From Fragilaria radians (lineage: Eukaryota > Bacillariophyta > Fragilariophyceae > Fragilariales > Fragilariaceae): a stretch of DNA of 12,786 nt. The notes beneath the pieces were generated by a model that ran no database searches, had not been told where the DNA came from, and was given only the letters and a program-made list of their open reading frames with translations. Of the stretch, positions 1 through 8,434 are shown one piece after another. The DNA is taken from NCBI GenBank assembly GCA_900642245.1, contig CAAAJI010000068.1, forward strand, positions 131,449-144,234. Direction: 5' to 3'. Numbering within the stretch: position 1 is the first letter of the stretch; each line of letters opens with the position of its first letter. The translations under genes and the position numbers were made by a program.

Positions 1-561
1 TGTTATATTAAACTAAGAGATGTGAATTTGCACCGGTGTAAGGAGACGTCCTGTACCGCTAGTGCATAGTAAGTAGTAGTGGGACTAACATGTCCTTATA
101 TCTACTCATCTAGATATGGATAGTTACAAGTAAACTGTCCTCTTGCATATTGAACACAAGTTAGCTATAATAAATGATTCATTAGATAAACTTAGTGAGG
201 CATAACTATTGCTTATAAATGGAAAGTATCTTTATACAATCCAGAACCGGATCTAAACTAAGTTGGCTATAATAATAATCTAAATTAGAAGCCAGCTCTG
301 TAATTATAAAGAGTTGAAGGTCTAGACTAAATTATCCTTGTGGATCACCAACTTGTCCTTATGGACAATGCAGAAGAAAAGCAAGTTATCTTGCAGTTGG
401 GAGGAAGCTTAGAACAAGATTGCAAATCTTAAAGTTTAATCATGAAGATCTCTTGAGAACTCTTGAGAACATCTCTTGAGAGAAGTTTCAAGATTAGACA
501 AGACTAACAGAAAAACAATAAAATAGTCTATAATTTATCTGTGTCTACTTTCTATATCTCA
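1..561 (+). mobile_element. LTR-like segment, possibly a solo LTR
   Basis: The window opens with TGTTATATT, a start common in copia-type LTRs. An AATAAA lies at 519-524, and TATATCTCA ends at 561, giving a TG...CA layout of plausible LTR length. It lacks long open frames. The adjoining minus-strand RT-like reading frame loses its similarity at about the same place, as if this segment had inserted into an older element. No second copy is in the window, so the boundaries are guesses. The left end coincides with the window edge, so the true start may lie outside. Confidence 0.25.
449..484 (+). repeat. Short tandem repeat of TCTTGAGAAC
   Basis: TCTTGAGAAC occurs twice back to back at 451-470. 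A third partial copy, TCTTGAGA, begins at 473. It lies inside the LTR-like segment, upstream of the AATAAA, where LTRs often carry short regulatory repeats. Confidence 0.6.
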
Positions 562-1588
562 CCGTAGAGCACTCCCTTTGGATTTCTTCTCACCAAAGTT
601 TCCTTATTGTCTCATTTGGATGATGATAAGCCTCCTTGAAGCTTTGTGGGTCCCCAATTTCAAAATGGGTTGCCTTGAAACCGTAGAGCAATGTGTGATA
701 GCCTGGTAAGATCTATGGTTTTGCATGCAAAAAGACCTTTGGTAACAAATGTGTGATATAATTCTGCCCTGTCTCACTTTTATTCTTTGCTCTCTCGTCA
801 TCTTCAATGAAAAAATCTTGAGGCAGAAACAATTTGATGCCTTTAATGTGTTGGAAAAAGATTCAATCATTTCATTGATGTAAGCCATCACATTGAATTT
901 CAACCTTATGAAGTAGTGTAATCCAGTACCGTTCCTGTATACCGATGTTGTTTTCCTCGTCAGAACGGATCTTTCCAAGCTTTTCATCACCAATTTTTAA
1001 GTCTAATCAATTATGAAATTCCTCAATCATGTTTTCGGTCTCTATGGCTTAATTTCAAATGATCAGCATGCCACTTTCTTATTTGCCGCTTGCCCCTTAA
1101 GATTCGATTCGTTACATCAGGGTCATTCGGGTTGATTTTGAATTCTCTCTCATTTAGATATTTCCTAAACTTGTTGTAAAACACCAATTAAGCTCAAAAT
1201 ACCGCATGTAAAGCCATTCGAACTTTTTTTCTCTTCCTCCTTTCACATGTTTCTGGGTTTACTGTTATCAAGTGTTCCACCAATGGCCGTTTGATCTTCA
1301 TCATTTCCCTTTCTTGATTATTTTCAATCTTTGTTTGCTCATATGCATTGAATATATCCATTAAAAATGGGAGGAATGCTAATTACTGTAACATTTTGAT
1401 CAAATGATCCCAAAGTTAACACATTCAGTGCCCAAATATGAGATGGGTGTACTTGTTGCTATCTCAAGAAAAACCGGGATCTTTTGTATACTTGGATTGT
1501 TCCAATGACAATTTTGAATAGACCGATTATCTTGAGGTATCTTTTGCTTATGCAGGGAGATATGACAAAGGAGAAATTCTTCACAGCG
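548..1588 (-). pseudogene. Decayed coding remnant, copia reverse-transcriptase-like at its 3' end
   Basis: The minus strand holds a series of open blocks broken by stops and frame changes: 1403-1588 (62 codons), 1197-1382 (62 codons), 1026-1187 (54 codons, same frame as the previous block after TGA GCT TAA), then 716-862 (49 codons) and 593-712 (40 codons) in one frame separated by a single TAG. The last block contains DPQSFKEAYHHPNE followed by R-K-L-W, and after a TGA, E-E-I-Q-R-E. From memory of the family, this resembles the start of Ty1/copia reverse transcriptases. The upstream blocks are rich in charged residues (for example NPNDPDVTNRILRGKRQIRK) and I do not recognise them. The decay suggests an old element. 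It lies just downstream of oxygenase paralogue 1. Confidence 0.4.
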
Positions 1589-1843
1589 CTATCTTCCCTG
1601 CATTAAAAAAATCTAGTTACTTTGCTCAAGCCTTAATGCCGAGTAACTTGATGCCATGCAGATGAACCTTTTAAGAACATAAAGATATTTTCTTATGAGC
1701 TTGGGTAATCTAAAATGAAATTTTTCTCTATACTTATTGAAGTATGGAAAACCCAACTATTTTTTATTAGAACATTCGTATCAGTGCTCCTCTCCACTTC
1801 TAACTTATGCTAGAACTGTGGACATTGGTCTAGGCCAGCATTA

Positions 1844-2948
1844 CTAAAGTTCATCCATTTGTCCCCAAAGTGGAAATTTGGTAGGCCCTGAAGTAATGAC
1901 ATAATCCTTCTCGGCAGGCCCTTTCCAACGAATTGCACTCTCCAGATTACACCAATTTCTGACGCAACTAGGTTCCCGAATGGAGGTACCCCTAACTTCC
2001 ACTTTTGGCAATGTAGGCTCATGATCTGGTGGATCATTCCAAGATTCTGGAACGGCGTAATGACTCTCAAGCTTATGGTCTGTTGCCTTCCATTCTGAAT
2101 CACTGGGGTAGTAGTGAACAAAAACACTGCTGTACCAACTTCCAATGAATTTGGTTGGTCTGCCATGAAAGCACTTACTAGATTCATAAAATAGCATATC
2201 ACCAGGTGTCAAAATTACTTCGTTGGTCTGGCCTGTAAAGTCTTCAATGACTATAGGCCATGGTTCTGCGTCATCACTAGAATCAATGTGTAGAATGCAC
2301 GAAATGACATGTGTATCACTCTTATCAACATGCATCAGCAATGAAGATTCGTTGCGATAAAGCCGAAAGCAATAGGCTTGCTGCGGTATGAGCGATATTC
2401 CGGACCATGCTTCATGCATAGGATGTAACTCCTTAAGGATCCTATCAGTTAGATCTGGTCGATCGATGAAGACAGGTGGAAGTCCATCAATAACATCAAT
2501 ATTTCCTTCGCTTCGATATTTTCCTGAGTCGTAGGCTGTGCGTACTGTGCTTCGAAGAGTCTTGATCAAATCTTCTGGAGCCCTAGTCAAGCCCCATCCT
2601 GTTTCGGTGAAGTTAGGTTGAACAAAGGCACTGGTGACAGTTTGCATCCAAAGATCATATTTCCCACCGACAGTGTCCACAAAGGGAGCTTGCTCCATTC
2701 GACGGTTTGAGAGACGTCGCCACCCCTCTGTACATGGTTTGTACATCTTTCTGTTACGATAAGGATTACATAGGAGTTAAATCTCACAATGTGCAAGACT
2801 ATCAACGTTACTCGAATCCTCGCTGTACTTACTGTTCAGCCGGCCATTTGTATCCGCGTTTGTGATATTCCGCTCGTCGATCGACTTCACTCAGAGTAGA
2901 AAAAGCAACACAGATGAGAGTGCAGAAAACCAGATCCCATAGTTTCAT
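1844..2948 (-). CDS. 2OG-Fe(II) oxygenase, prolyl-4-hydroxylase-like, ER-type (paralogue 1, two exons)
   Basis: Exon 1 is 2833-2948 and exon 2 is 1844-2750; splicing joins CA to AAAG in frame and gives 340 residues. The ATG at 2948-2946 is the first after an in-frame TGA at 2963-2961. Residues 1-20 look like a signal peptide (KLWDLVFCTLICVAFS core). The oxygenase core carries H179-V-D181 and distal H234 (CFHGRP), the usual Fe(II) triad, preceded by a PGDMLFYES strand. Such enzymes couple 2-oxoglutarate decarboxylation to hydroxylation, often of proline; the substrate here is unknown. NFT (residue 85) and NES (residue 172) are N-glycosylation sequons, and the protein ends in MDEL, so an ER-lumen location is inferred. 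A possible polyadenylation signal AATAAA lies at 1768-1763. The basic residue usually found 9-10 positions after the distal His is not there. Family assignment is good; the exact reaction is uncertain. Confidence 0.85.
2751..2832 (-). other. Spliceosomal intron, paralogue 1 (82 bp)
   Basis: The donor is GTAAGT at 2832-2827 and the acceptor is TAACAG ending at 2751. The intron interrupts a codon after its second base. If retained, the frame reads CAG TAA and stops at once after residue 39, so splicing is required to reach the oxygenase domain. The paralogue has an intron at exactly the same place and phase. Confidence 0.85.
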
Positions 2949-4347
2949 TGTTCCAAAGAATCAAACTTAATATTGTAGTAGTTTTTATGAGAAAAGTTTC
3001 ACAGAGGTTCGCATTTTTGACATCGCGGTTTTCTAACAAATAAAAAAAGATATACTAGTGTTTACCATACAATTTAATTATGCATTTCATGCCAGAATCT
3101 GTTTGTTTTATGCTTTGACCTTAAAATTCGCAAACTTTTTTTTTTGCCTAATTCATATCAGGAACTTTCTCTCCGGAACAAAATAAGTGCACCTATCAAA
3201 ATTGGTGTCTCCAAGTGTTAACCTATACATTGCTGTTGCTTCTCTTATTATTCAAATAGTTTCTACTCTTGTGCTTGTTTTCTCTCAAATGCCAAAACAA
3301 TGTTGGAAAATGAAAAAAAGCATGTACGCTAATCTTATTTTTCAAACTGCTATCTCCAAAATATCATTGTCAGAAAGCTCACAATCTTCTACATCCAGTC
3401 CCTAGATGAACTTCTTATGACATCACATTTCTAAGAGTCACAGGAAAACGTTTTTGCATGATGAGATGTTTGGTGGGTTTTATTATGCTAACCAATGATT
3501 TCCTTCACACGAAGGGCAATATCAAAAAACTCTTCTGGACAAGTTGTTGGAGTCATTCCATTCTGACCATATTCGGATCACAGGGTCTATTATCTTGGTA
3601 TGCCCATCGCTAGAATTACAAGTCCTTGTTGTAATATGATAGCTAATTATGATCCGTCTTGTTTGAATATTGTAATTTAAATATATTTAACACAGAGATA
3701 AAGCACAATCTAAGAAATGGTGAGACCCTGCCACTATATATATTGAAAGCCATCGATTGGAGTTCGATCATGATCAATTTTGTTGACAGTATTGAAGCCA
3801 CGCCACTCAAAACTCTCACGTAAAGCCAAAAACTCATTAAAAATTATGTAAGTCAAGATCTTAGCTTCTATTTTGTTATGGCTCTATGAAATCGGTTGCT
3901 TTGAAAAGATTTTGCTCTGAATACTGAATCTTAGCTGAAGATAATGAAATGTGCCAACGTCGATAATGTTGAAAATGACTCTTGGGTCTGCCTGACTTGA
4001 GAGTTTTGTATAGATATAATCTACGTGACTACGATGATCACAGAACTGGTAAAGACCCTTCAATTGATTTAAAACATAACTCATTTTCATAGTTGAGAGT
4101 TCACGCTACTTGTACATTCCTCCCTGTGACAGGTCTAATGACAATAACTGTCCAAAGTTCAAATCTTATGCATAAAAGTCATTCAAATATGCTTACCCGA
4201 TGTCAAGTTATTCTAACAATATCAAACAAAATTGGTAGAGAAATATGTTTCATGGGAAATTACCTGTTTATGGCCTAAATAAAGCCCGTTGACGTTGACT
4301 AACTCCCTCTTATTTTATCCATGAAGCAAATTTAGACTCTGTCGTGA
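2949..4347. other. Intergenic DNA between the paralogues, no supported gene
   Basis: AT-rich sequence with only short open frames that lack convincing starts. One hydrophobic plus-strand frame at 3187-3405 could encode a single membrane helix but starts at GTG and has no visible context. There is no similarity to the flank of the second oxygenase. The 5' regulatory sequence of paralogue 1 should lie in the first few hundred bases. Confidence 0.6.
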
Positions 4348-4605
4348 TCCGTAATTTATTCTAATTTTAGACAACATTGGTATTATAACGTTAATGAAAA
4401 GAAAGCGGTATAAATTCATTTCAATCAAATATCGAGGCATGAACTAGAAGTGTCCGTGTATTCTTCATGGAAGAGTGAAGGACAATTTGTTTTATCTCAC
4501 CCTCACATTCCATATGCTTTAACAATTGATGAGGCAACTGACATGGCCTTGACAATGATTAACAAGTATCAATTGCCCACTTCCCAATCCAAAGCTCATG
4601 AATAA
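4348..4605 (+). pseudogene. Possible coding remnant with one internal stop
   Basis: One frame is open for 21 codons (4348-4410), has TAA at 4411-4413, then 63 more codons to TAA at 4603-4605. The second block has protein-like composition (LSHPHIPYALTIDEATDMA) but no ATG at its start. Before the stop, YYN plus seven residues falls where a WW domain would have its second Trp at the stop position; this may be chance. Open stretches of this size are expected now and then in such DNA, so confidence is low. Confidence 0.2.
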
Positions 4606-4818
4606 ATCCACTTGCCTTATTGCCCTTGAACTGCATAAACGTAGATACTGGTTTATATATTGCATGAAACATAACTGTAAGCACGCAATAAAATCAGGTT
4701 TCAGCCATCGGATTAAACGAATGGCTTATAGTCCTTTCTCTAAGGACAATACTGGAAATGCCATGTGCAATACTTTACTATACTTTCTAAATCTTTCAAG
4801 TCATATCTAAGGTATTAT

Positions 4819-5922
4819 CTAAAGCTCATCCATTTGTCCCCAAAGTGGAAACTTGGTAGGCCCTGAAGTAATGACATAATCCTTCTCGGCAGGCCCTTTC
4901 CAACGAATTGCACTCTCCAGATTACACCAATTTCTGACGCAACTAGGTTCCCGAATGGAGGTACCCCTAACTTCCACTTTTGGCAATGTAGGCTCATGAT
5001 CTGGTGGATCATTCCAAGATTCTGGAACGGCGTAATGACTCTCAAGCTTATGGTCTGTTGCCTTCCATTCTGGATCACTGGGGTAGTAATGAACAAAAAC
5101 ACTGCTGTACCAACTTCCAATGAATTTGGTTGGTCTGCCATGAAAGCACTTACTAGATTCATAAAATAGCATATCACCAGGTGTCAAAATTACTTCGTTG
5201 GTCTGGCCTGTAAAGTCTTCGATGACTATAGGCCATGGTTCTGCGTCATCACTAGAATCAATGTGTAGAATGCACGAAATGACATGTGTATCACTCTTAT
5301 CAACATGCATCAGCAATGAAGATTCGTTTCGATAAAGCCGAAAGCCATATGCTTGATGTGGTACAAGCGGTATTCCGGACCATGCTTCATGCATAGGATG
5401 TAACTCCTTTAGTACTCTATCAGTTAGATCTGGTCGATCGATGAAGACAGGTGGGAGTCCATCAATAACATTAATATTTCCTTCGTTTCGATATTTTCCT
5501 GAGTCGTAAGCTGTGCGTACTGTATTTCGAAGAGTCTTGATCAAATCCTCTGGAGCCCTAGTCAAGCCCCATCCTGTTTCGGTGAAGTTAGGTTGAACAA
5601 AGGCACTGGTGACAGTTTGCATCCAAAGATCATATTTCCCGCCGGAAGTGTCCACAAAGGGAGCCTGCTCCATTCGACGGTTTGAGAGGCGTCGCCACCC
5701 CTCAGTATTTGGTTTGTACATATTGCTACAGGGATAAGGAATACACATTGGTGTCAAATCGGATTTTCTGAAAGACTAAAGGAACTCGAATCCTCGCTGT
5801 ACTTACTGTTCAGCCGGCCATTTGTATCCCCGTTTGTGATATTCTGCTCGTCGTTCGACTTCACTCAAACGCGAAGAGGCAGAGCAGAGAAGAGTCCAGA
5901 AGATAAGGTCGCTCAATCGCAT
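4819..5922 (-). CDS. 2OG-Fe(II) oxygenase, prolyl-4-hydroxylase-like, ER-type (paralogue 2, two exons)
   Basis: Exon 1 is 5807-5922 and exon 2 is 4819-5725; the join CA plus CAAT gives H-N and a 340-residue protein. The ATG at 5922-5920 is the first Met after an in-frame TAA in the 5' flank. Another Met at 5757 lies inside the intron and would lose exon 1, so I rejected it as the start. The metal triad H179/D181/H234, the PGDMLFYES strand, both N-glycosylation sequons and the terminal MDEL are as in paralogue 1. The leader (MRLSDLIFWTLLCSASS) is less hydrophobic than that of paralogue 1 but still signal-like. Twenty-two residues differ from paralogue 1, of which 21 are before residue 167. Flanking DNA shows no homology to the flanks of the other copy, so each gene probably has its own regulation. 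Substrate unknown; ER-lumen role inferred. Confidence 0.85.
5726..5806 (-). other. Spliceosomal intron, paralogue 2 (81 bp)
   Basis: The donor is GTAAGT at 5806-5801 and the acceptor is CTGTAG ending at 5726, in the same phase as in paralogue 1. Retention creates the same immediate CAG TAA stop. The first 23 nt match the other intron exactly. The middle has diverged and the acceptor side is again similar (a shared TTCCTTATC-like stretch). Confidence 0.85.
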
Positions 5923-6235
5923 CTTCACTTTTGACTGTGTATACGCGTCGAGAAACGACAACCCAGAGTCTATGTCCAAGGTTTTGTCTTAGGGTTAAGG
6001 AATATATAAAGTGGACAATGCAAGTATCACTTTATCTGCACCATTCCTTTACTTCATATCTGAGATTACTTTCCAGACGTTCTCAAATGTAACTACTCAC
6101 GAAGTGTAATCTAAATTGGGCAAATGATTTACATTTCAGAATGGAGTTTGTCAGCAAAGAAACTAATGATCCATATCAATGGGAAGAGTGTTACCTTTGA
6201 TCCATGGTTGAGATCCCTACAAAACATTCACCAAA
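5923..6235. other. Upstream flank of oxygenase paralogue 2
   Basis: This stretch holds the 5' UTR and presumed promoter of paralogue 2, including the TATATA near 6003. No open reading frame of note and no repeat is visible. Confidence 0.5.
6003..6008 (-). promoter_or_regulatory. Possible TATA element of paralogue 2
   Basis: TATATA sits about 80 bp upstream of the paralogue 2 start codon, which is a reasonable spacing for a core promoter with a short 5' UTR. AT-rich sequence makes such matches common. No equivalent is conserved upstream of paralogue 1. Confidence 0.2.
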
Positions 6236-6445
6236 TTATGGCTTGCCATATTTGTTAATACGCGAAGAAAGAAAAGTCTCTGCATGAATAGTATACTCAA
6301 TAGCTGGCAGTAATAATCCTTCAGTAATCCATATAGCATTGCATTCAAATCCTTCAATAGAATTCTTTTGAATATCCTTGAAAAGATTTAACTTGGTTAC
6401 ATTAAACGCTGCAATATCCTCATTTCCATTCACTTTGTCATTTAA
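6236..6445 (-). pseudogene. Unidentified open frame or exon
   Basis: About 70 codons are open in one frame, ending in TAA at 6236-6238, with no in-frame ATG near the start. The composition is protein-like (AIWITEGLLLPAIEY). Just upstream, TACTTTTTAG could be a 3' splice site leading directly into this frame. I recognise no family. It could be the last exon of a decayed or unrecognised minus-strand gene together with the open frame at 6560-6814, or chance. Confidence 0.25.
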
Positions 6446-6559
6446 CTAAAAAGTACCATGAATAATTTTTTCCTACTGATGTTTGAACACAAATGACAAC
6501 ACATTGGACAGATATATGTAATGTCCTAATACTAGAAAAAGATCATAACAATGTTTTGT

Positions 6560-6814
6560 TCAGAATGTTGTCTTCTGTTTAGCGCTTTGCTCTGTATCAA
6601 TAATTCTTAATGTACTCCCATTATCATCAACAGCTCTGGCACAATGTTCAGCTCCCTTCATTACTTCTCTTCCTTTGAACTGATAGACCATATTGAATTG
6701 GACAGCTGCGCTCCTTGCTATTTGTTGAACCTTAGCAGTCAACATATGCATAACTTTCAGGCTTTTCAACTCAGCACACTCATCCTCAGAAATGAAAGAT
6801 CTTTCAAGGATATG
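6560..6814 (-). pseudogene. Unidentified 84-codon open frame, probable coding remnant
   Basis: Eighty-four codons are open, with polar, helix-like composition (SEDECAELKSLKVM, then TAKVQQIARSAAVQF). A neighbouring frame just upstream, at about 6805-6850, reads on with similar composition (SYPQIDISLKDLSF), suggesting one frameshift. There is no initiating ATG near the start and no family that I recognise. Spliced gene, passenger sequence of the adjacent retroelement, or old pseudogene are all possible. Confidence 0.3.
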
Positions 6815-7082
6815 TCAATTTGAGGGTAAGAATCACAAGCATCCAATTTTAATCTTGTTCATTTTAGATTAGGATAACAAACACTCCGGTATACAAAGAC
6901 CCAATTGACAAAGCCACAAAACATTAGATTCTCCAACAAGACAAATAAAATATTACTTCTTTAGTTTGATATTCTTTCGGTTTTGTCTGAGAAAGTGACC
7001 GAGATAAACATCTGATAATATGAAACCAGGATTTAAGCCATTTTGAGGACAGTGGGGCTTTCTAATCCTATCGATCCGGCTC

Positions 7083-7289
7083 TTAGGCTGAATACAAATC
7101 TTCTGCACTTTGGCCCGAAGATCTTTCCACCTTCTCCTTGTTACCCTTGTTATTGTCTTTCACTTCTCTACCCTTCGGATTCCTAGCCTTGGTGGTACTG
7201 TATCCCTCCCCTGTTGACATTTGTTGCAACAATCCAAATGCAACATTTCTTTTTTTCTTTTGCAAAGCGATGCACTCCAAAAGTCAAGT
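7083..7289 (-). pseudogene. Unidentified lysine-rich open frame next to the copia remnant
   Basis: About 68 codons are open, directly beyond the point where the reverse-transcriptase similarity of the neighbouring element is lost. The predicted product is basic and polar, with stretches such as KKKRNVAFGLLQQMST and KDNNKGNKEKVERSS. It does not match any RT motif I know. It could be sequence joined to the element by deletion, or an unrelated remnant. Confidence 0.25.
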
Positions 7290-7681
7290 CAGATTGCACT
7301 TGAATATTTGAATTACTTCATCAATCTCTGTGTGCATGAAAGCACCTGGAATGTCTGTTGTGGCTATGTGTTTTTTCCAACACATCGACAACGCATGTAA
7401 GTAGTAATGCCTCCAATGATCTTGTTGGGGAAGAAGCTTGTTCCTTTTCAATAAATGCAAGTTGTTTGTATCCATCTGCACAAGCTCTTCCTTTATTCAC
7501 ACCGTCATATTTCCAATTAAAACGTCAAGTAGTTCAGTGACATTCTCTTCTCTTTGTAAGATAAGGCAGTAGCATTTATTGGTTCCACAACACTCCTTAG
7601 GTCTAGCTGTCTAAGCTCGGTCATTAGGCCTTCCATTCCTTTCTCACAGAATTGTTTAATTCCCTGTTTCATAAGCAAGTA
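7284..7681 (-). pseudogene. Copia reverse transcriptase, N-terminal part only
   Basis: The frame 7681-7520 reads MKQGIKQFCEKGMEGLM and then LDLRSVVEPINATALSYKE, the usual start of copia RT. After TAA and frameshifts, HIATTDIPGAFMHTE (about 7375-7330) supplies the first catalytic Asp motif. The similarity ends near 7310, well before the YxDD box. Confidence 0.7.
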
Positions 7682-8091
7682 TTAACTAGCAATGTTCTTT
7701 GATTTTGTACCATATTTCAGTGAGCCCAAATTTTGCTCAAAGATATCCTCAGCCATCTTAAAATCCTCTGTAGTAACACCCCATTTGGGTAGTTGATTGT
7801 TTTTTATGACTTTAGTGCAGGGTTGTGTTGATGGGCAACCAATCATGTCTTGGACTTTCAAAGCAAGCTCCACACTTTGTACATCATGTGAAGAGTTTGT
7901 ATTTTTGTTGTTGTCCACTGTGGTAGCAAATTTACCTCCATGAAGGATTAACTGTTCATTCAAATACAAATCAAAAAGCCCGCCTCAATCCTTCAGTGCA
8001 ACAATGCTTTTCTACTACCATCAGGCTTATGAACATAAAAAGCATCATCTAGGGAATTGTCAAACAAAACCCAATATTGTTCCTTGATGTT
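7682..8091 (-). pseudogene. Copia protease-integrase linker region remnant
   Basis: Two frames carry family-like sequence: VLFDNSLDDAFYVHKPDGS at about 8080-8015, then MIGCPSTQPCTKVIKNNQ, and finally LGSLKYGTKSK near 7690. These are the conserved steps that lead into integrase in diatom-like copia pol. A frameshift near 7970-8000 separates them. The frame stops at TAA 7684-7682. Confidence 0.65.
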
Positions 8092-8218
8092 GGAGAGAGA
8101 ACTTTGCCATATCCTGGAAGGGTAGCTTGTAACCTGTTTGATGATGTTCCCGAGTGGAAATGAATATGCATAATATAGTAACATGGACATCAGAAACCAA
8201 GTCAAGATTAACAGATAA

Positions 8219-8251
8219 GTCCACAATGGACTGATTCTCAAGAAGTATCCA
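8219..8251 (-). pseudogene. Copia aspartic protease remnant (WILLENQS)
   Basis: WILLENQSIVD corresponds to the protease active-site strand of diatom-type copia elements, where the usual residue is Asp (LLDNQS, from memory). Here the codon is GAG, giving Glu at the catalytic position. The downstream protease sequence is frameshifted. Confidence 0.6.
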
Positions 8252-8434
8252 TTGTTTAGAGATGCTGTGTCTTTTGATGGGTGCATTGTTTGCTGTTTCT
8301 ACAATTGCTTTAATTCCTTGAGTGCTGAAGCTGTATGATTCTAGGCTATTTTGAATCCCCTGTATCAATAGTTTACTTCCTGTGGTAACTTGGTCTGTGG
8401 GACTTGACGTTTCTTCTTTTCTTGGATATTTAGG

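Larger units (their letters stand above)
1844..5922 (-). repeat. Direct tandem gene duplication (units 1844-2948 and 4819-5922)
   Basis: The two units are in the same orientation, with starts about 2.97 kb apart. Homology begins at the start codon and ends at the stop codon: the sequence after the TAG codons and before the ATGs is unrelated. Both copies keep the intron, so the duplication was DNA-based and not retroposed. By eye, the 3' part (1844 to about 2357 against 4819 to about 5332) has about 6 mismatches in 515 bp, while the rest of exon 2 has roughly 27 in 390. Confidence 0.9.

Noticed and set aside
604..993. 129-codon minus-strand open frame
   Set aside because: A different frame of the same strand carries the RT-like motif (593-712 and 716-862). 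The long frame has irregular composition and is probably a shadow of the decayed coding sequence.
1810..2202. 130-codon open frame on the same strand inside paralogue 1, with a near-identical counterpart at 4815-5177 in paralogue 2
   Set aside because: It overlaps the oxygenase core in another frame. Its apparent conservation follows directly from the near-identical DNA of the two copies, and its sequence has no family features.
3187..3405. Plus-strand 72-codon frame with a hydrophobic stretch resembling a membrane helix
   Set aside because: It has a GTG start, no context and AT-rich composition that readily gives Ile/Leu/Val runs. Its length is within chance.
5719..5757. Upstream Met for paralogue 2 giving a 12-residue extension before MYKP
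   Set aside because: The extension is intron sequence read through. The GTAAGT...TAG intron and the matching gene structure of paralogue 1 place the true start in exon 1 at 5922.
5989..5994. TTAGGG telomere-type hexamer
   Set aside because: A single unit with no tandem array; expected by chance.
7358..7540. Plus-strand open frame
   Set aside because: It lies antisense to the copia RT remnant, whose motifs are on the minus strand.
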